Positions 52,001-63,195 of a stretch of 64,000 nt of DNA are shown one piece after another. Position numbers and translations under genes: made by a program. Under the pieces are notes generated by a model. It made no database searches and was not told the DNA's origin. It saw only the letters and a list, made by a program, of their open reading frames with translations. This DNA comes from Drosophila pseudoobscura (taxonomy: Eukaryota > Arthropoda > Insecta > Diptera > Drosophilidae), in assembly GCF_009870125.1 (NCBI RefSeq), contig NC_046681.1:5407001-5471000 (forward strand), written 5' to 3'. The stretch's first letter is position 1, and every line of letters begins with the position of its first letter.

Positions 52001-55000
52001 TGGCCCCCAGTCTCAGATCTACCCTCGGCGCCCCTCATACTCTCCTTTCTCCTACAAACATCGATCTCCATTCAGCCATTGGGATGGGATGGGGTGTTGT
52101 CATGGTGAAAGTGCGTGTCTCTTGGGAAGGGAAAGTGTTTCAGGTCTCAGGTTTTTAGGAAGTGTACTAACAATACTGAAAGCCGCTTACAGCCACAACA
52201 ACATCAAACTTTTGGTCCTTAGTATACTAACAAGCTTCCTGTGCGTGTCCCCCCATACGGTTTAAAAAATGGTGCCATTTAGTTAAATTATCAAAATTAT
52301 TGCAGCGCTACTAAGTAGACTAATTTAACAAGCGTTAAATCCACTGCTGGATAAGGTTTACTATATGGTTTGAAACTTGATTTTTCTTGCAGGTAACGGA
52401 GTCTTGGCCCAGAATCGCTTTACGCCCCAACGTTATGGTAGAACAACTAACGAAAATCACCTAGAAATGTATACTAATTGCATATAAATCTTATCACCAG
52501 ATACACCCCAACAACAATCACAGCAATATGTGCCGCCCAGTGAACAGCAGGTGCCGGAACCGAAGAAATATACCGGCAGTGCTATACCCAGTCGATCATT
52601 CAAAATCCTACAGGCAATGACAACACCCGAAAATGCCGGTAAGTGCTCCTAAAGATGTGCAAAAAAATGACAGAAGACTACCCTGATAGCAGTATATCGT
52701 TGTCTGAAAATGAGTTACAAGTTTTGATTCCGAAACTTCATACAAAACACGAGACAAATATCATCGCTGTATATATATATATATCCATATAAGCTCCACC
52801 ATCCTCACATAAGTAATCCCATACAGATACACCCACCACTCGCACAAAAACACACATCCCACATGGATACATAGTACATACGAGACATTGCATCAAGAGT
52901 TTTAGTTTTCTTAAAGCCTTTTTTATTGAGAGATTTCACCTTTTGCTTTGAGTATTGATTCTTGCCCTGGTAGAAAAGCGATGCGCATACGATTTAAGTA
53001 TGGAAGAACACTGTCAATCAGACTGCATGATGATGTTTTTTTCTGTACAGTTGTCAGTGCATCCCGCTCCCACCGTATCGTAAGAAGATCGAACATATTA
53101 TCCAATAAAGCATCCAGTTTTTGCATCCCTCACTCGCCATATATACCTGTACATACGATAGCCTTGCTTGATCGTTTAATCAACCATTCAGTGATTCAAT
53201 CAATCAATCAGAACACATATAATACCGCACTCTCACCGTGTCTATTTCTCTTCTTCTTCTTTTATATCTTATGATAACCGTGCTCCAAACAAATAAATCC
53301 AAAAATATACCAAAAAAACCGACCTCAGAACATAAAATTCACACCGAGCTGGACTCGGATTTGGAAAATGTTGAATTGAACGAAATCCCAAATAATAATA
53401 ACTATAATCAAAATACTGAAAATACTGAAAATACTCAAAATAATAATCATAATCAGCATAACAATGAGATTAACAGTAAAACCAATAAACGTCACAGTTA
53501 CACATCATCCACACCCACCCCCACACCCACCACAGACCACACCCAGGCCACATATTCATCCAATTCATCCCTCAGCTCAGCCGACAGCTCGTGTCCCCCG
53601 CGCTCTCAGTCAGTGCCTCCACACTATCCCTATGCCTATGGCTATCCGTATCCCTGGTATATGCCACCGCCCCCTGGAGACGCAGCTCCAATGGCCCCAT
53701 CCCATTGGCCGTATCCTTATCCCTATCCCCCACCACCGCCGCCGCCGCATCATGCGGTGGAGGGAAAGCCAGCCGATGTATATCCGCCCTACTCGTACTA
53801 CTATCCGTACCCGTATCCGCCCACAATGCCGCCCTACGGACAGCCACCAAGTGGCGGCGATGCTCAGCCTCCGGCTGGGTATCCACCGTTCCATGCCATG
53901 CCTCCCTACGGTCATCCGTATCCCTACCCAGTAGCCCCCAGCTACAGTCAGAGCTCCAACGATGAGAGTCGCGCCAGCAGCGTGCTCCCGGACATCATCA
54001 TCACGCCCAGCACCGATGACATGCCCTCACAGGTGATCATGCAGCATCACATCAAGGTGGAGCCTCGCGATTCGCCCAAGCGGGCCCACTCTGTGGAGAT
54101 CGAGGAGCTGGTGAGCAGGCCCAAGACCCGGAATATCTGCACCAGCAAGCACGAGGTCATCGATATGCTCAGCCAGCGTCTGGCCAACATTAACAAGATT
54201 GCCGGCGGCAACACCCATGCGAATCTCTCCAAGCAGCTCCAGAAGGACTATGCGGGCGAGCAGTCCAAGGAACTCGGAGCGAGATCTCCCAGCGAGAACG
54301 CTTCGATAGATGACAGCGATTCTGAGGAAGAGACCAGCGATGATGAGGACGAGGAGGAGGATACTCCAAAGCACGCAAGTCGACCAGCTCCTTTGCAGGC
54401 AATCAAGTCAGTGACCAACGTGCAGGTCTACAAAGGCAAAGCATTGGATCAGCATTTGGACTCGGAGAGCAGCGATAATGAGGATGATGATGATGAGGAT
54501 GAGGATGTGACCACAGCGGATGAGATGTTTGACGAAGAAGAACAGGTCGAGGAAGAGCAGGAGGCTCTCATTGAAGAAATCGATGATGATTATGTGGTCG
54601 AAGAAGACCTGAGCGTCATATACGAGGAGGAAAGTGAGCTGGAACGCAGTAGTGAATATGCCAAGACTGTCATCCGAAGGGACGATTCCAGGTCTACCCT
54701 TGTGGACGACATAGAGAAGCAAATAGAGGATAACGACAATGATGATGATGACGAGTCCAACTCGGTAACCGTTCGCCTGCCGTTGCGTTTCTCCTTCAGT
54801 CGCAGCTCCAACGATGAGAAAATAGCCACCGTCCAGGTTGGCAATACCACCCAAATCGAAGAGAAGCGCCAGAGCATCGTCAATAGTGCGGAGAGCAAGC
54901 GCAGCTCCTTCAGTGTGGCAAAAGTAGAGAGCGCAGATGAGGACGAGGACGACGACTGTGAGGTGAGTGTAACCATAAGTCTGTCCAACTCATCGCGCTC

Positions 55001-57965
55001 CAACTCGGTGGAAAAGTACAGACCTACAGAGGCCTATTCCGTTGAAGAGATGGCCACACCTCTCAAGGGCAGCAAGGAAGACGTATCCGCCTCTTTCTCC
55101 CTGGGCATGCGCAACAAGCTCTTGGGCGAGACCATAGCCAACGATGTGACCAACAACATATCTCGGGCCAAAGCAGAGCCTGAACCGCAAGCCAAAACTG
55201 TCGAAGAGACTGTCAATGCTCCAACGGAGGACTTTGACTTCTTTGCCACGTTGATGGCCACAAAAATGCAGGCACAGAAAATGATGGAACAGTCCAAAAA
55301 CTTCTGGAAAACCACCAACACAGAACCAGCCCCATTAGAGCCGAAAGTAAAGGCTACCGACACTCCCCAACTAAGGGCCAAGGAGAACAGCGCCGAACCC
55401 AAGCCAGCCAGGCCCAAATCGGCTGATATGTCTAAGGCACAGGCTTCCTTGGAGGCAGCGAAGAACAGCTTCTGGTCCACATTCGCGACAGCTTCTCAAG
55501 AGCAGGAACAACCAGCCCCGCCAATGGAGAATCAAGAAGGGATGGATTTCTGGGGGAGTATAGACAAGAAAAAGAAAATTGAGTCGGGAGAAAAACAGTG
55601 GACAAAAAATAAGAAAACTGTTACCTATACTCCCCTAAAGAAGGAGACGGCGACAAGAGTGGAGCACTGGACAACAACACTGCGGGCTCACGTGGAATCC
55701 ATGCCATTGGCCCAAAAAGCTGAGGTTCATTTTGTGGTGGAAGAAAAGCCCATGGAAATCGAGAAGACAAAAGAGCAGGAACAGAACGAGGACTTCTCGG
55801 CTTCGGAAGATCAGTCAAGGGCCGCCTACAAAGAAGACTTGGAGAATGAACTTACATTTGAGGCTGAGATGGATAACTGGAATGGCCAACAGGATGAGCA
55901 GCAGGATGAGGAGGACGCGGACTTCTGGGCCGACAACAAGTCTACAGCGAGCAGCAACGAGGACGAGAAGGCCTCGGGACGCTTTGCTTACGATCCCACG
56001 AAATACCCCGAGGAGCCCCGAGAGGTGGACACTGACGAAGAAATTGATTTCTGGGCCGAGATCGAGGCGAAGAGGAAGCCAGACGACGACGATGATGTGA
56101 CCTTCCACAGGTCGGCCACCTTCTGGGCCCGAAAAGAGCGTCAGAATTCTGTGGAGGAAACCCCATACAAGCCGGTGGAAATCAAAGCCTTCAGAGCCAA
56201 GCTGCCCGATGAGCCTGCCGTGGCAATCGATGTGTGGGCCACACTGGAGGCAGCACGTGGCACAGAGCCAGAGATTGTCGATCCCGTTGTGGAGGAGGAA
56301 AAGGTTCTCGCCGAGCAATACGAGGAGCTGCACCACGACACTCCTGAGGAAGAGGAAAAGGAGGAAACACAGGACCAACCCGTGGACGAGGTGCCCGAGA
56401 GCAATCTCCATATGGTAGATACCATGTCGCTAGCCTCCATGCACGAGCCGGCCACAGTCTATACCTGGGCTGCACCGCTGGAGGAAAGCTATGAGGATGT
56501 TGGGGAGCCCGACTTCTGGGCCGACATCGAAGAGGATCGCGCCAAGAAGGAGCAGGGCGAGGAAGTCGAGCAGAAGCGACACAACTACCGGAAGGCCATG
56601 GCCTTCTTCAACACATCCATCGATGGCCAGCAGTCGCCACCGCAGCCCAGTACCAGTCCAACACCCAATCGCCACAGCGTTATCCTGGAGGCTGAGGAGT
56701 CCCAAGACCTCGACCTGGGTCCACCGGGAGAATACGAGATTGTAGGCGAGGATGGGGCGATTATGGAGGAGCATAAGCCCCAGACCGCTGAGGCAGACGA
56801 AGAGGAGCGTGGAGCTCCCACTCCGACCAACTTTGAGCCACACCTTCCAGAGTTGTATGTCGAGCCCGAGCCAGAGATGAAGCGCTTGGCCAATGGACTG
56901 CCCGACCTGGACGTGGATAAGTTCAGTGAGGCGCCCAAAATCTCAGTGCGCGACCGCATCAGCGCCTTTGAGGTTAGTTCCGATCAAGATGCACCCAGCT
57001 CCAAGGCATTGACCATTCAGTCGCTATCCGTGGACAGTGGTCATGGAAAGGGGACACTGTCCCGCAACAGCAGCACGCAACGCTCCGAGTCGGAGATCGA
57101 GGAGGATGACTCGGGCGTCACGGATATGAATCGACAGCTGTCAGAGACGGACACCGAGTCCGAGAGCTTCCCGGAGCTGCGGAAGATGACCAGCTACCAG
57201 CGAGCCGCCACACATTCCAGACTCTTTAAGCTGCTGCAGGACGAGAATGACCTGCCCGAGGCAGCGGCCCAGGCTGATGAGTTCCAGCTGAAGCCCAGCC
57301 GGCGCAAGATCGTCCACAATGTGTCCATTACCCGGCGCCAGAATCCCAACGCACTGGGCGAGGCCGAGAGCATGACCCAGCGACGGGAGCGCCTCTCACT
57401 GCCGCTGCGCAAGAACACCAGCATCGATGCGGACAATCCCTCGACGCCCAACAGCCCGGCCTCCCCCATCATGGGGCCCTCGGCCAAGAACCAGCGCGTG
57501 GTCAGTGACAAGCTCGTCAACGAACTGGTCCAGAGCCTACTCCTCAAGAGCGACAGCACACATCTGCGCAATCTTCCCATGGAGCGGCTGCAGGCAGCCG
57601 CCAAGCGGGCCCTGGTCGAGGAGATGGACTCCGCCCAGGAGAACAGTTCGCTGGACAGCACGCCCGCACCCACGCCAAAGCAGGACAAGGAGTACGCCGA
57701 CTACTACAACAGCTGGTGCGACGCCAGCGGCAGTGGCGAGGAGGTTGTACCCTCGAAGGCCTTCCGAGCACTCCAGGATCCGCGCCGCAGCCCCTGGACG
57801 GTGCGCTGTCCGCGGGTGCTCAGCTCAAAGACCATCAACCGCGATTTGGCCAGGGTCACGGAATCGCCAGAGATCGCCAGCGGTCGCGGCAGTAAGAGTC
57901 CAGAGTGCTTCCGTCAGCAATCCCAGTCCAGGGAACGGTCGGTCAGCAGTTGGCGCAGGGTCTAA
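33120..57965 (+). CDS. Giant low-complexity scaffold-like protein with FW-motif array (about 2,467-2,569 aa)
   Basis: Exons: first exon 33120..33130 (MSSG) or 39444..39688 (or its duplicate 42959..43203), then 47526..48247, 48515..49224, 49878..50402, 50466..50532, 50819..51080, optional 51222..51293, 51692..51978, 52393..52437, 52501..52638, 53329..57965. Every junction keeps phase, and all combinations sum to whole codons. Order in the protein: a conserved-looking block (KPFTYTPGGIDLSQIRSERM); Pro-rich and polyQ regions; two related motifs, SKSFRILQ (about 51715) and SRSFKILQ (about 52590); an N-rich then Tyr/Pro-rich stretch; acidic tracts; an array of F/D-W motifs; and a basic, Ser-rich C-terminus (SVSSWRRV). 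No enzyme, transmembrane or signal sequence is seen. The SxSFxILQ and PFTYTPGG motifs recall actin/Z-disc-associated adaptor proteins, but I do not recognise the gene and treat that as a guess. AATAAA signals at 58332 and 58372. Confidence 0.88.
33131..36398 (+). other. First intron of giant gene, part before the duplicated segment
   Basis: The 5' splice site GTAAGT follows MSSG codons directly. The DNA is unique-looking, with AT microsatellites (33340-33395) and a GAGCTCAAGCTCAAGC repeat near 35288. I see no nested gene here; open frames at 33083-33569 and 33683-33961 are unsupported. Confidence 0.55.
36732..37518 (-). CDS. Nested gene with zinc-finger-like motif, DUF4729-like (239 aa), copy 1
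   Basis: The CDS is complement(join(36732..37412, 37480..37518)), 240 codons, with one 67-bp phase-0 intron (GTAAGT...ACAG). Exon 1 supplies MPTHGDLCTSEML. Near the N-terminus is a C-x4-C-x11-H-x4-H motif (CPVPFC...THLLMGH), which could bind zinc. The remaining 190 residues are a mixed alpha/beta-looking domain with no enzyme motif I know. The arrangement is reminiscent of the Drosophila family DUF4729; I give that from memory and with modest confidence. The gene lies antisense inside the giant gene's intron. A frame open at 37421 without an ATG is the intron read-through; the splice gives the only good ATG. An exact second copy lies 3,515 bp to the right. Confidence 0.82.
37519..39443. other. 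Non-coding part of duplicated unit, probably regulatory
   Basis: This lies between the nested gene and the alternative first exon. It includes CAGATACAGATACAGATAGA (about 38320-38340), a CCCCAGCCCCAGC run (about 38571-38600) and CCATGTGCGT repeats (about 38750-38780). Open frames at 38104-38798 overlap these repeats on both strands and I do not accept them as genes. The promoter for the first exon at 39444 should lie at its right end. The same sequence recurs at 41034-42958. Confidence 0.5.
39444..39688 (+). CDS. Alternative first coding exon of the giant gene, copy 1
   Basis: An ATG in AACGAAAAACAATGG context opens 81 codons plus two bases and ends at a GTAAGT donor (39689). The phase (2) joins exactly to 47526: the TC at the end plus C restores a serine and then YGQRG. 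The encoded N-terminus starts with Ser/Pro-rich residues and continues into an unusual aromatic/charged segment (YSKYRELLGSYNDKANAI) that looks conserved rather than low-complexity. It replaces the four-residue MSSG start, so the two promoters make proteins differing by 78 N-terminal residues. Confidence 0.85.
40247..41033 (-). CDS. Nested gene with zinc-finger-like motif, DUF4729-like (239 aa), copy 2
   Basis: The CDS is complement(join(40247..40927, 40995..41033)). It is an exact duplicate of the gene at 36732-37518, including intron, splice sites and about 500 bp of 5' flank, so the copy should be expressed like the original if the duplication is real. There is no sign of decay. Confidence 0.8.
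42959..43203 (+). CDS. Alternative first coding exon of the giant gene, copy 2
   Basis: Exact duplicate of 39444-39688 with the same donor. It is the copy nearest to the common exon at 47526. A transcript started at copy 1 would skip copy 2 because a first exon has no 3' splice site, so both could feed the same downstream exons. Confidence 0.83.
43433..47525 (+). other. Intron of giant gene after the duplicated segment
   Basis: The DNA is unique, with GGGCAGGGCAGGGCAG (about 45632-45665) and GGAACGGAACGGAAC (about 45730-45747) repeats. There are many open frames of about 60-165 codons, none with a domain or splice context (for example 44021-44518). A poly-pyrimidine tract and CAG at 47525 form the 3' splice site. 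Confidence 0.55.
48874..48942. repeat. Polyglutamine tract 1 (CAG/CAA), 23 Gln
   Basis: In-frame CAA/CAG mixture within the 48515-49224 exon of the giant gene. Interruption by CAA limits slippage; such mixed tracts are common in Drosophila regulatory and scaffold proteins. Confidence 0.95.
49039..49098. repeat. Polyglutamine tract 2 (CAG/CAA), 20 Gln
   Basis: Eight pure CAG units or so are followed by alternating CAA/CAG, in the same exon as tract 1. The pure CAG 5' half is the part most likely to vary in length. Confidence 0.95.
49225..49877 (+). other. Intron of giant gene
   Basis: The 653-bp intron has GTGAGT at the left and CATAG at the right. A short frame at 49519-49734 is not supported. 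Confidence 0.8.
51222..51297 (+). CDS. Optional symmetric cassette exon (or alternative end) of the giant gene
   Basis: A 3' splice site (TATTTAG) at 51221 opens 24 codons in the frame left by the 51080 donor. A weak donor GTAGTA at 51294 makes the exon 72 nt, a multiple of three with phase 2 on both sides, so it can be included or skipped without shifting frame. If the weak donor is not used, the frame ends at TAG 51295-51297 and gives a C-terminally truncated protein ending KNRLR. The encoded segment (NGNYNVYVHQCPLEAEILYR) looks like ordinary protein sequence, unlike the surrounding low complexity. Confidence 0.65.
52639..53328 (+). other. Last intron of giant gene
   Basis: GTAAGT at 52639 to CTCAG at 53328 (690 bp), AT-rich with (TA)n near 52765-52785. 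Retention of this intron would end the protein three codons later (GKCS). The reading frame opens upstream from 53238, but only the 53328 splice site joins it in phase. Confidence 0.75.
55228..56620 (+). other. Array of short F-W/x-W motifs in the giant protein
   Basis: Within about 460 residues, at least nine copies of a short motif of the form [D/S/N/T]-F-W-[A/G/S/K] recur, often followed by an acidic/basic helix-like segment. They are DFFATL (55236), NFWKTT (55299), SFWSTF (55468), DFWGSI (55545), DFWADN (55919), DFWAEI (56045), TFWARK (56120), DVWATL (56229) and DFWADI (56511); looser relatives are EHWTTT, DNWNGQ and VYTWAA. Tryptophan is otherwise rare in this protein, so the clustering is not compositional. 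Repeated aromatic-acidic motifs of this size usually act as multivalent docking sites; the partner is unknown. Confidence 0.75.
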
Positions 57966-60900
57966 TGCTAGCTGGAAATCGCAAGGCAAGAAATGGCCTG
58001 TTGTATATAGAAGGGCGGGATCTATAGTCTTTAGCAGGGATGTGAGACCGGTTTAAGTGGGAGACCAGTTCTTCCCAGAAGAGCCTCGAACGGAACAAAA
58101 GACCTATGACCGACTAAACGAAAACCGACTTTAAGCGGGCTCTTGAGGAAAGCACTGTATCATTTTGAACCGATTTGCATTCCTAATCCTTTGGTAAAGT
58201 AAGCGCCTCAGGCGATCTGCCCCCACCCGCAAAACGCGCGATAAAAGGGGCTGGGGCCAGTTATTGCATTTCTCATCCCAATCACAAACACCACACACAC
58301 ACAACTACACACATTGTACATTTTGAATATTAATAAACTAAATATCTAATAGATACGAGTACCATAATGTAAATAAACCAATTGAGACCAATGACAAAGA
58401 AATCGTTCATTCGTTCGTTCGTTTGTTACCTCAGTAAAGCGTAAGATCAAAATCATTTCTAAATCGAACCAAAAATAATACGAAGCATATAAAACCTGAA
58501 AAACCAAAAACCAAAATCCAAACAAAACAAAAACCAATCGAAATCAACCAAAGATCTATCAAATCGCCACAATAAACAGCAAAATAAAAACCAATTTCAT
58601 CTCAACTCAATGATTTTGTAAAACTCGTTCAAAATCCTAAGGTACCTAAAAATTGCAATTTTTATAAGAAACCCCCCAAAAACAGTTTGAACTAATTGAA
58701 TGTTTTCATTATATTCCAAAAACTGTCCTCTATTCTATTCTATGTAATATATTATTTTATTTTCGCCGCTATTTGATTTTTATTCTGTTCTGTGTGCCAT
58801 ATTCTTTTTTTAATTTGTTTATAAAAATATTTGCGATAGTTGAATTGAATTGAACTGAATTTGAAACAGGTTTGTATCCTCCAATCAAATGTTCAGCTAT
58901 TAACAAACTCAAAGTAAATCGTAGCACTTCCAGATATCTATTAACAATTACAAGTATTTACATCTTGGCTTTGATTATAGTACTTAATAATCTGAAGAAA
59001 TTGTTGTGTATCGCAAATATTTTTATTGAAATGTTGTAGTTCCTATACCCTTCCCAACTGCTTTCCTTCCCTAGTTGAAACTTGAAACTGGAGAGCAAAC
59101 TCCACCTTGTAATGAACAACGAATGAAGATTACTTTTTGTTGTTGTGACCATAAATAAATACAATCCGAATAAAAGAGTGAAACCATAAAATAGAAAATT
59201 GTACAATATAAACTTGTCGAAAAGTCGTTAGTTCGTTACATTAACCATTCATGAGTTCCAAATGCATAATTCAATGTTTCTTTTCTTATACTCAATTAAC
59301 TTGTTCTACACACCGTAAGAAATATATATAAATATTTTAACAAAATTAATCGTTAACTTTAATGATAATTACAATGACATTGAATGGCTTTTACCCCAAG
59401 AATTGAATTGAGTTTAATTGAATTGAAATTGAATTGAATGTGAACAAAACAAAAACCAAACAAAAGAAAGAAATTACAAATGAAAAGGTGAAGTTTTCTC
59501 TCAACATTGATTTGGCTGCCTGGCACTTGCACTTCCTCAGTTGCTGCTTTTATTTAGTTTTTATTTGTATTTTTAATTTGACTTTTTAGTTATAGTTTTC
59601 ATTCTCTTTCCTGTATATATGTATGCAAGTCCGGTCCCGGTCTTTGGTTAGAGCTCTCGACCAGGACCAGAGCCTTGAATATTTCCACAAATTAGTGTTA
59701 GCTTTATCTGTTTGCTCCCCCCCAAGAGATATGGCCAATCGTATAATCTGTTCCATTTGATCTTTTTCAGGACCTGGACAATCGGATCTATAATTATTTC
59801 TCAATGCCATAGAAATCTATTATAGCGCAACAAAGCAGCATCGAGAAAACAAAACAATCGCAATGCTTGCTATACGATTAGACTTCTAGTTTAAGTCCAG
59901 CCGCAGTTAGGATCGCAAGGGAATGGGCACTAAGCAGCAGTTTTTAGTCAAATTTCTTAAAACTAACCCACACCATTGTAGATGAAGAGAAAATATATAT
60001 ATTTTTTGTTTTGTTTTGTTTGTTTAACGCGATTTGGTAGCAGCACTAAAACCAAACAAAAACAAAAACCATTCTAACACAATTACGAAGCAACTAGCGA
60101 AAGCGAACCTTACGAATACTAATCCTAATCGTTAAGCTCTGGAAGGCAGGTGCAATGAGGTAACAACGAAACGAATCAGAACTACACTGAATACTACATT
60201 ACAATGACAAGAATCGACTAAGATCATTATATGAATCCGGATAATACGAAACACGACTAATAAAATACTGTACTGTATACTGTATTGCATAATTTTTGTT
60301 ATTTGAGAGACGTGGCAATTTCAGAAACAATATCACATTTTACGAGATCTTTTTGTTTGTGTCATTCATTATTTAATCATTTATTATATTCGTATGCATA
60401 CGAATCATCTATTATTTTATACCCATTTAAAATACGATATATTTTGTGTTGTATGATTTTTTATGAAGTGAACATTTTTTAGTAAATAAAGAGATAAAAC
60501 CAACAGAGTTTATATGTATTTTATTGAAGAAGTTGCATGCAATCCCAATGAAATCCCTTGGGTAATAGTACAACTGTCTTTTATTTTCAGAAACTTTATA
60601 GGGACCAGATTTTGAGTAGAGTTCTTAATGTTATGGAGTGTGGATGAAACAGTAGGAGTTCAGTTAAGGTACAGAGAAGCCGAGTGTAGCAAAAACCTTT
60701 GTATAATTTTATATTTATCTTAAATTGAACTCAATTTAAATTCGATATATGTATATATTATATATGTATGTATATGTAGTTGTATATATGTATAGTATGG
60801 TACCCTTTGCAAGCTAGACTCTTGGCACATACAATATATGATCTGATCCATAGAGTGGACATGTTGAACGATTGTAACGCCAACAAAACGCACTCAAATT

Positions 60901-61303
60901 TCAACTACAAGCGTTACAGTCAATAAACATTTAAAGCTAGATATCAATACAATATATTGCCACATAGTTATAGTAGTTTGCTTAGCATTTGCAACATTAA
61001 ATGCATGGTTATGCATACATATATTCTATAAATACTTTTTCAACACTACGTTTCCCTCGATAGTTAACTTTGAGATACTTTTGATTTGTACAATTCACTT
61101 TTCAAACCAATAACAAATTAGCACTATATCAAATAGAAACAACAACTGTTTAAAATTGTCGATTATATAGTAAACAGAGCATAATCAAATAATCTACATA
61201 ACAAATTGGCGTATATATGTATACATATATACATATATATATATATCTTCAGTTATTGTTTATAGTATTGCTTGGATAGGTAACTGCTGTCAAATCGAAC
61301 CTT
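57966..61303. other. 3' UTR of the giant gene and convergent spacer to Drep4
   Basis: Polyadenylation signals for the giant gene are plausible at 58332 and 58372; further AATAAA strings at 58571 and 60484 allow longer 3' UTRs. The rest is AT-rich with AATTGAATTGAATTG repeats (about 58841 and 59401-59440), a TTTTGTTTTGTTTTG run (60004-60020) and (TA)n tracts at 60743-60795 and 61209-61247. No gene is seen. Confidence 0.6.
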
Positions 61304-63078
61304 TTAAGACGTGGTTTTATTTGCTCCCTGCAAATCCATGAGCTCTTGCACAATCCGGTATTCATGACAATCCGGACAGAGCAGGCGACCATTTGAGCGG
61401 TTTGAGCGTTGCACCTTTTCGTGGCACACAACGTGCACGAGTTTAAGGTTCTTTAGGGAGAATATTTCGAGAAAGTACTCTAAAACAGAGATGTCTACTA
61501 CACGCTTGTTGTGAAACGAACATTTGAGCTGCGGCTTGGTGACTAGCTCCTCGACGTTGGCTACCATGGCGGGCAGAATCGTGCGAGAGAGTTCAATTTG
61601 ATGATCCAGATTCCACACCTGAAACAAAATGAGATTCTCGCGCGAGGCATACGGATTGATGGTGTGCTGCAGGGAGCAGCAGTTGCCATTATCCGAATAC
61701 GCGCCCTGGCAATAGAAGTCCCCCAGATCGGTGCACAGCGAAACAGACCAATCATCGAGTATGGAATGCTGCTTAGTGTACTCCTTGATGAGCTGCCTTA
61801 GTCTCTTGCTTGGAAGACTTCCGGCATCGGGCTCCTCATCACCCGTCTGCTGCCGATGCTGCTGGAGGAAGTCGTGTTTTTGTTCGCATTTTCTGTTGAA
61901 CATCATTGAGAAATAGTCGCAGCCGATGAGTAGATAGCGAAATTGCTCCAGCACCGAGTTGATGACTTGCCGGGCCTTGGGATTTTGCCTGTACAACGGA
62001 TTGCGTGTCAGCTCCTCCTTGGCCTTATAGTAGTAGCCGCGCACACGTGTCTGGGCACGCACGGCCATGGCCTCTTCCTTGGAGTGAAAGCGCTCCTCGC
62101 CGCCCTCGAACCATTCCACGTGCTCGTCCTTCAAGCTTAGATGGGCCTTGCTGTTGTCCAGGACCAGTCGCTGCTTCTGGTGCTCATAGTCCGAGATCAT
62201 ACGTCGGAACTTCTCCGGATGCTGTTCTATAAAGTCATAGAAGATGTCTGCCACCTTCAGCAAGGGCGATTGCTGGCGCATTTTCTCAAATTCAAAGTCG
62301 GCATCTATCAAGAATACTATTCGGTAATCACACTGCTAGACTGCTGGAGGCTCTCTCACCTGTTGTTATGACTGCATCTGGACCAGCCACAATGAACAAC
62401 GTCTGGGCGGGCAGGCTGTTCAAATACTCATCATCAGACACCTCAAAGCCATCAGAGGCTAGATAGATGTGCAGGTCCTGCCGCTAAACATGTTAATGAA
62501 TTGAAAAGAAATTGAATAAACTGCCCTTGACATGACGTTGCAACAGGCCACAGCAGAGCGAGGTCAGAGCCGAATCTCGGCCAATTCCGAGGAAGGTTCA
62601 CTGGCCTTCAGGAAATTGTTTTGTGGCTGGGACTAGGACGCGAAAGCAGCAGCAACAGGTTTCCTGCAAGGTTGCCTCTACTCTAACGATTTACCAGACA
62701 TGCGCACTGTGGGTGGCATTGAATGCGGAAGCCACTGCCAGGGACATTGGCCTTGAATCTACCAGGGCCAAGAATTTTTTGCGCCTGCCCGGATGCGTGG
62801 GTGGGTGGAAACTCAAACACTTTCGCTGAAGTTTTCCCTTTTTCTTTTCAGCAACTCACCGGAAACTTGTTATTGGCTTTGGTTAGCAGAACTTCCAATG
62901 AATTGGCTCCAATTCCATATTTCCTTGACCGCTCATTATCAGTAATCTTGTAGCCCCGCATTGGAGCAGGTGGAATTTCCTTGGACGAGGAAGAGCCGTC
63001 TTCCTTTGTGGCCCTTTGTTTGCTGCTGCTGTTGTTGGTCTTGACGCTGTTGCTGCAACTGCGTGTTGACGGCGCCAT
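61304..63078 (-). CDS. Drep4: Caspase-activated DNase (DFF40/CAD orthologue), 447 aa
   Basis: The CDS is complement(join(61304..62304, 62360..62483, 62860..63078)), 448 codons; introns of 55 and 376 bp in phases 1 and 0. After a Ser/Thr-rich start, residues about 38-115 are a CIDE-N domain (RGYKITDNERSRKYGI, then DLHIYLASDG and SLPAQTLFIV), which binds the inhibitor ICAD/Drep1. The C-terminal nuclease keeps the DFF40 signature: a conserved Cys/His-rich segment (CEQKHDFLQQH), FYCQG, HTINPY...REN.I.F..WNLDH and a terminal C-x2-C zinc-site pair. The enzyme cuts nuclear DNA between nucleosomes once caspases remove its inhibitor. An in-frame ATG at 63105 would add nine residues (MINYIRDTI) and has a comparable context. 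A hAT-type MITE lies 118 bp upstream of the 63078 start. Confidence 0.93.
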
Positions 63079-63195
63079 AATTGTATCTCTAATGTAGTTT
63101 ATCATTGTACAAGCACATGGAGTTGGAGTTGACAACCTTGCAGCAAGCTTCCTTTTAAGCGGACTTACTGTGTATTTTTTTATTTGTATATTATT

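Noticed and set aside
54408-57688. Several minus-strand and +2 frames over 100 codons inside the last giant exon
   Set aside because: All lie within the 1,545-codon exon and have composition expected of shadow frames of acidic, codon-biased sequence.
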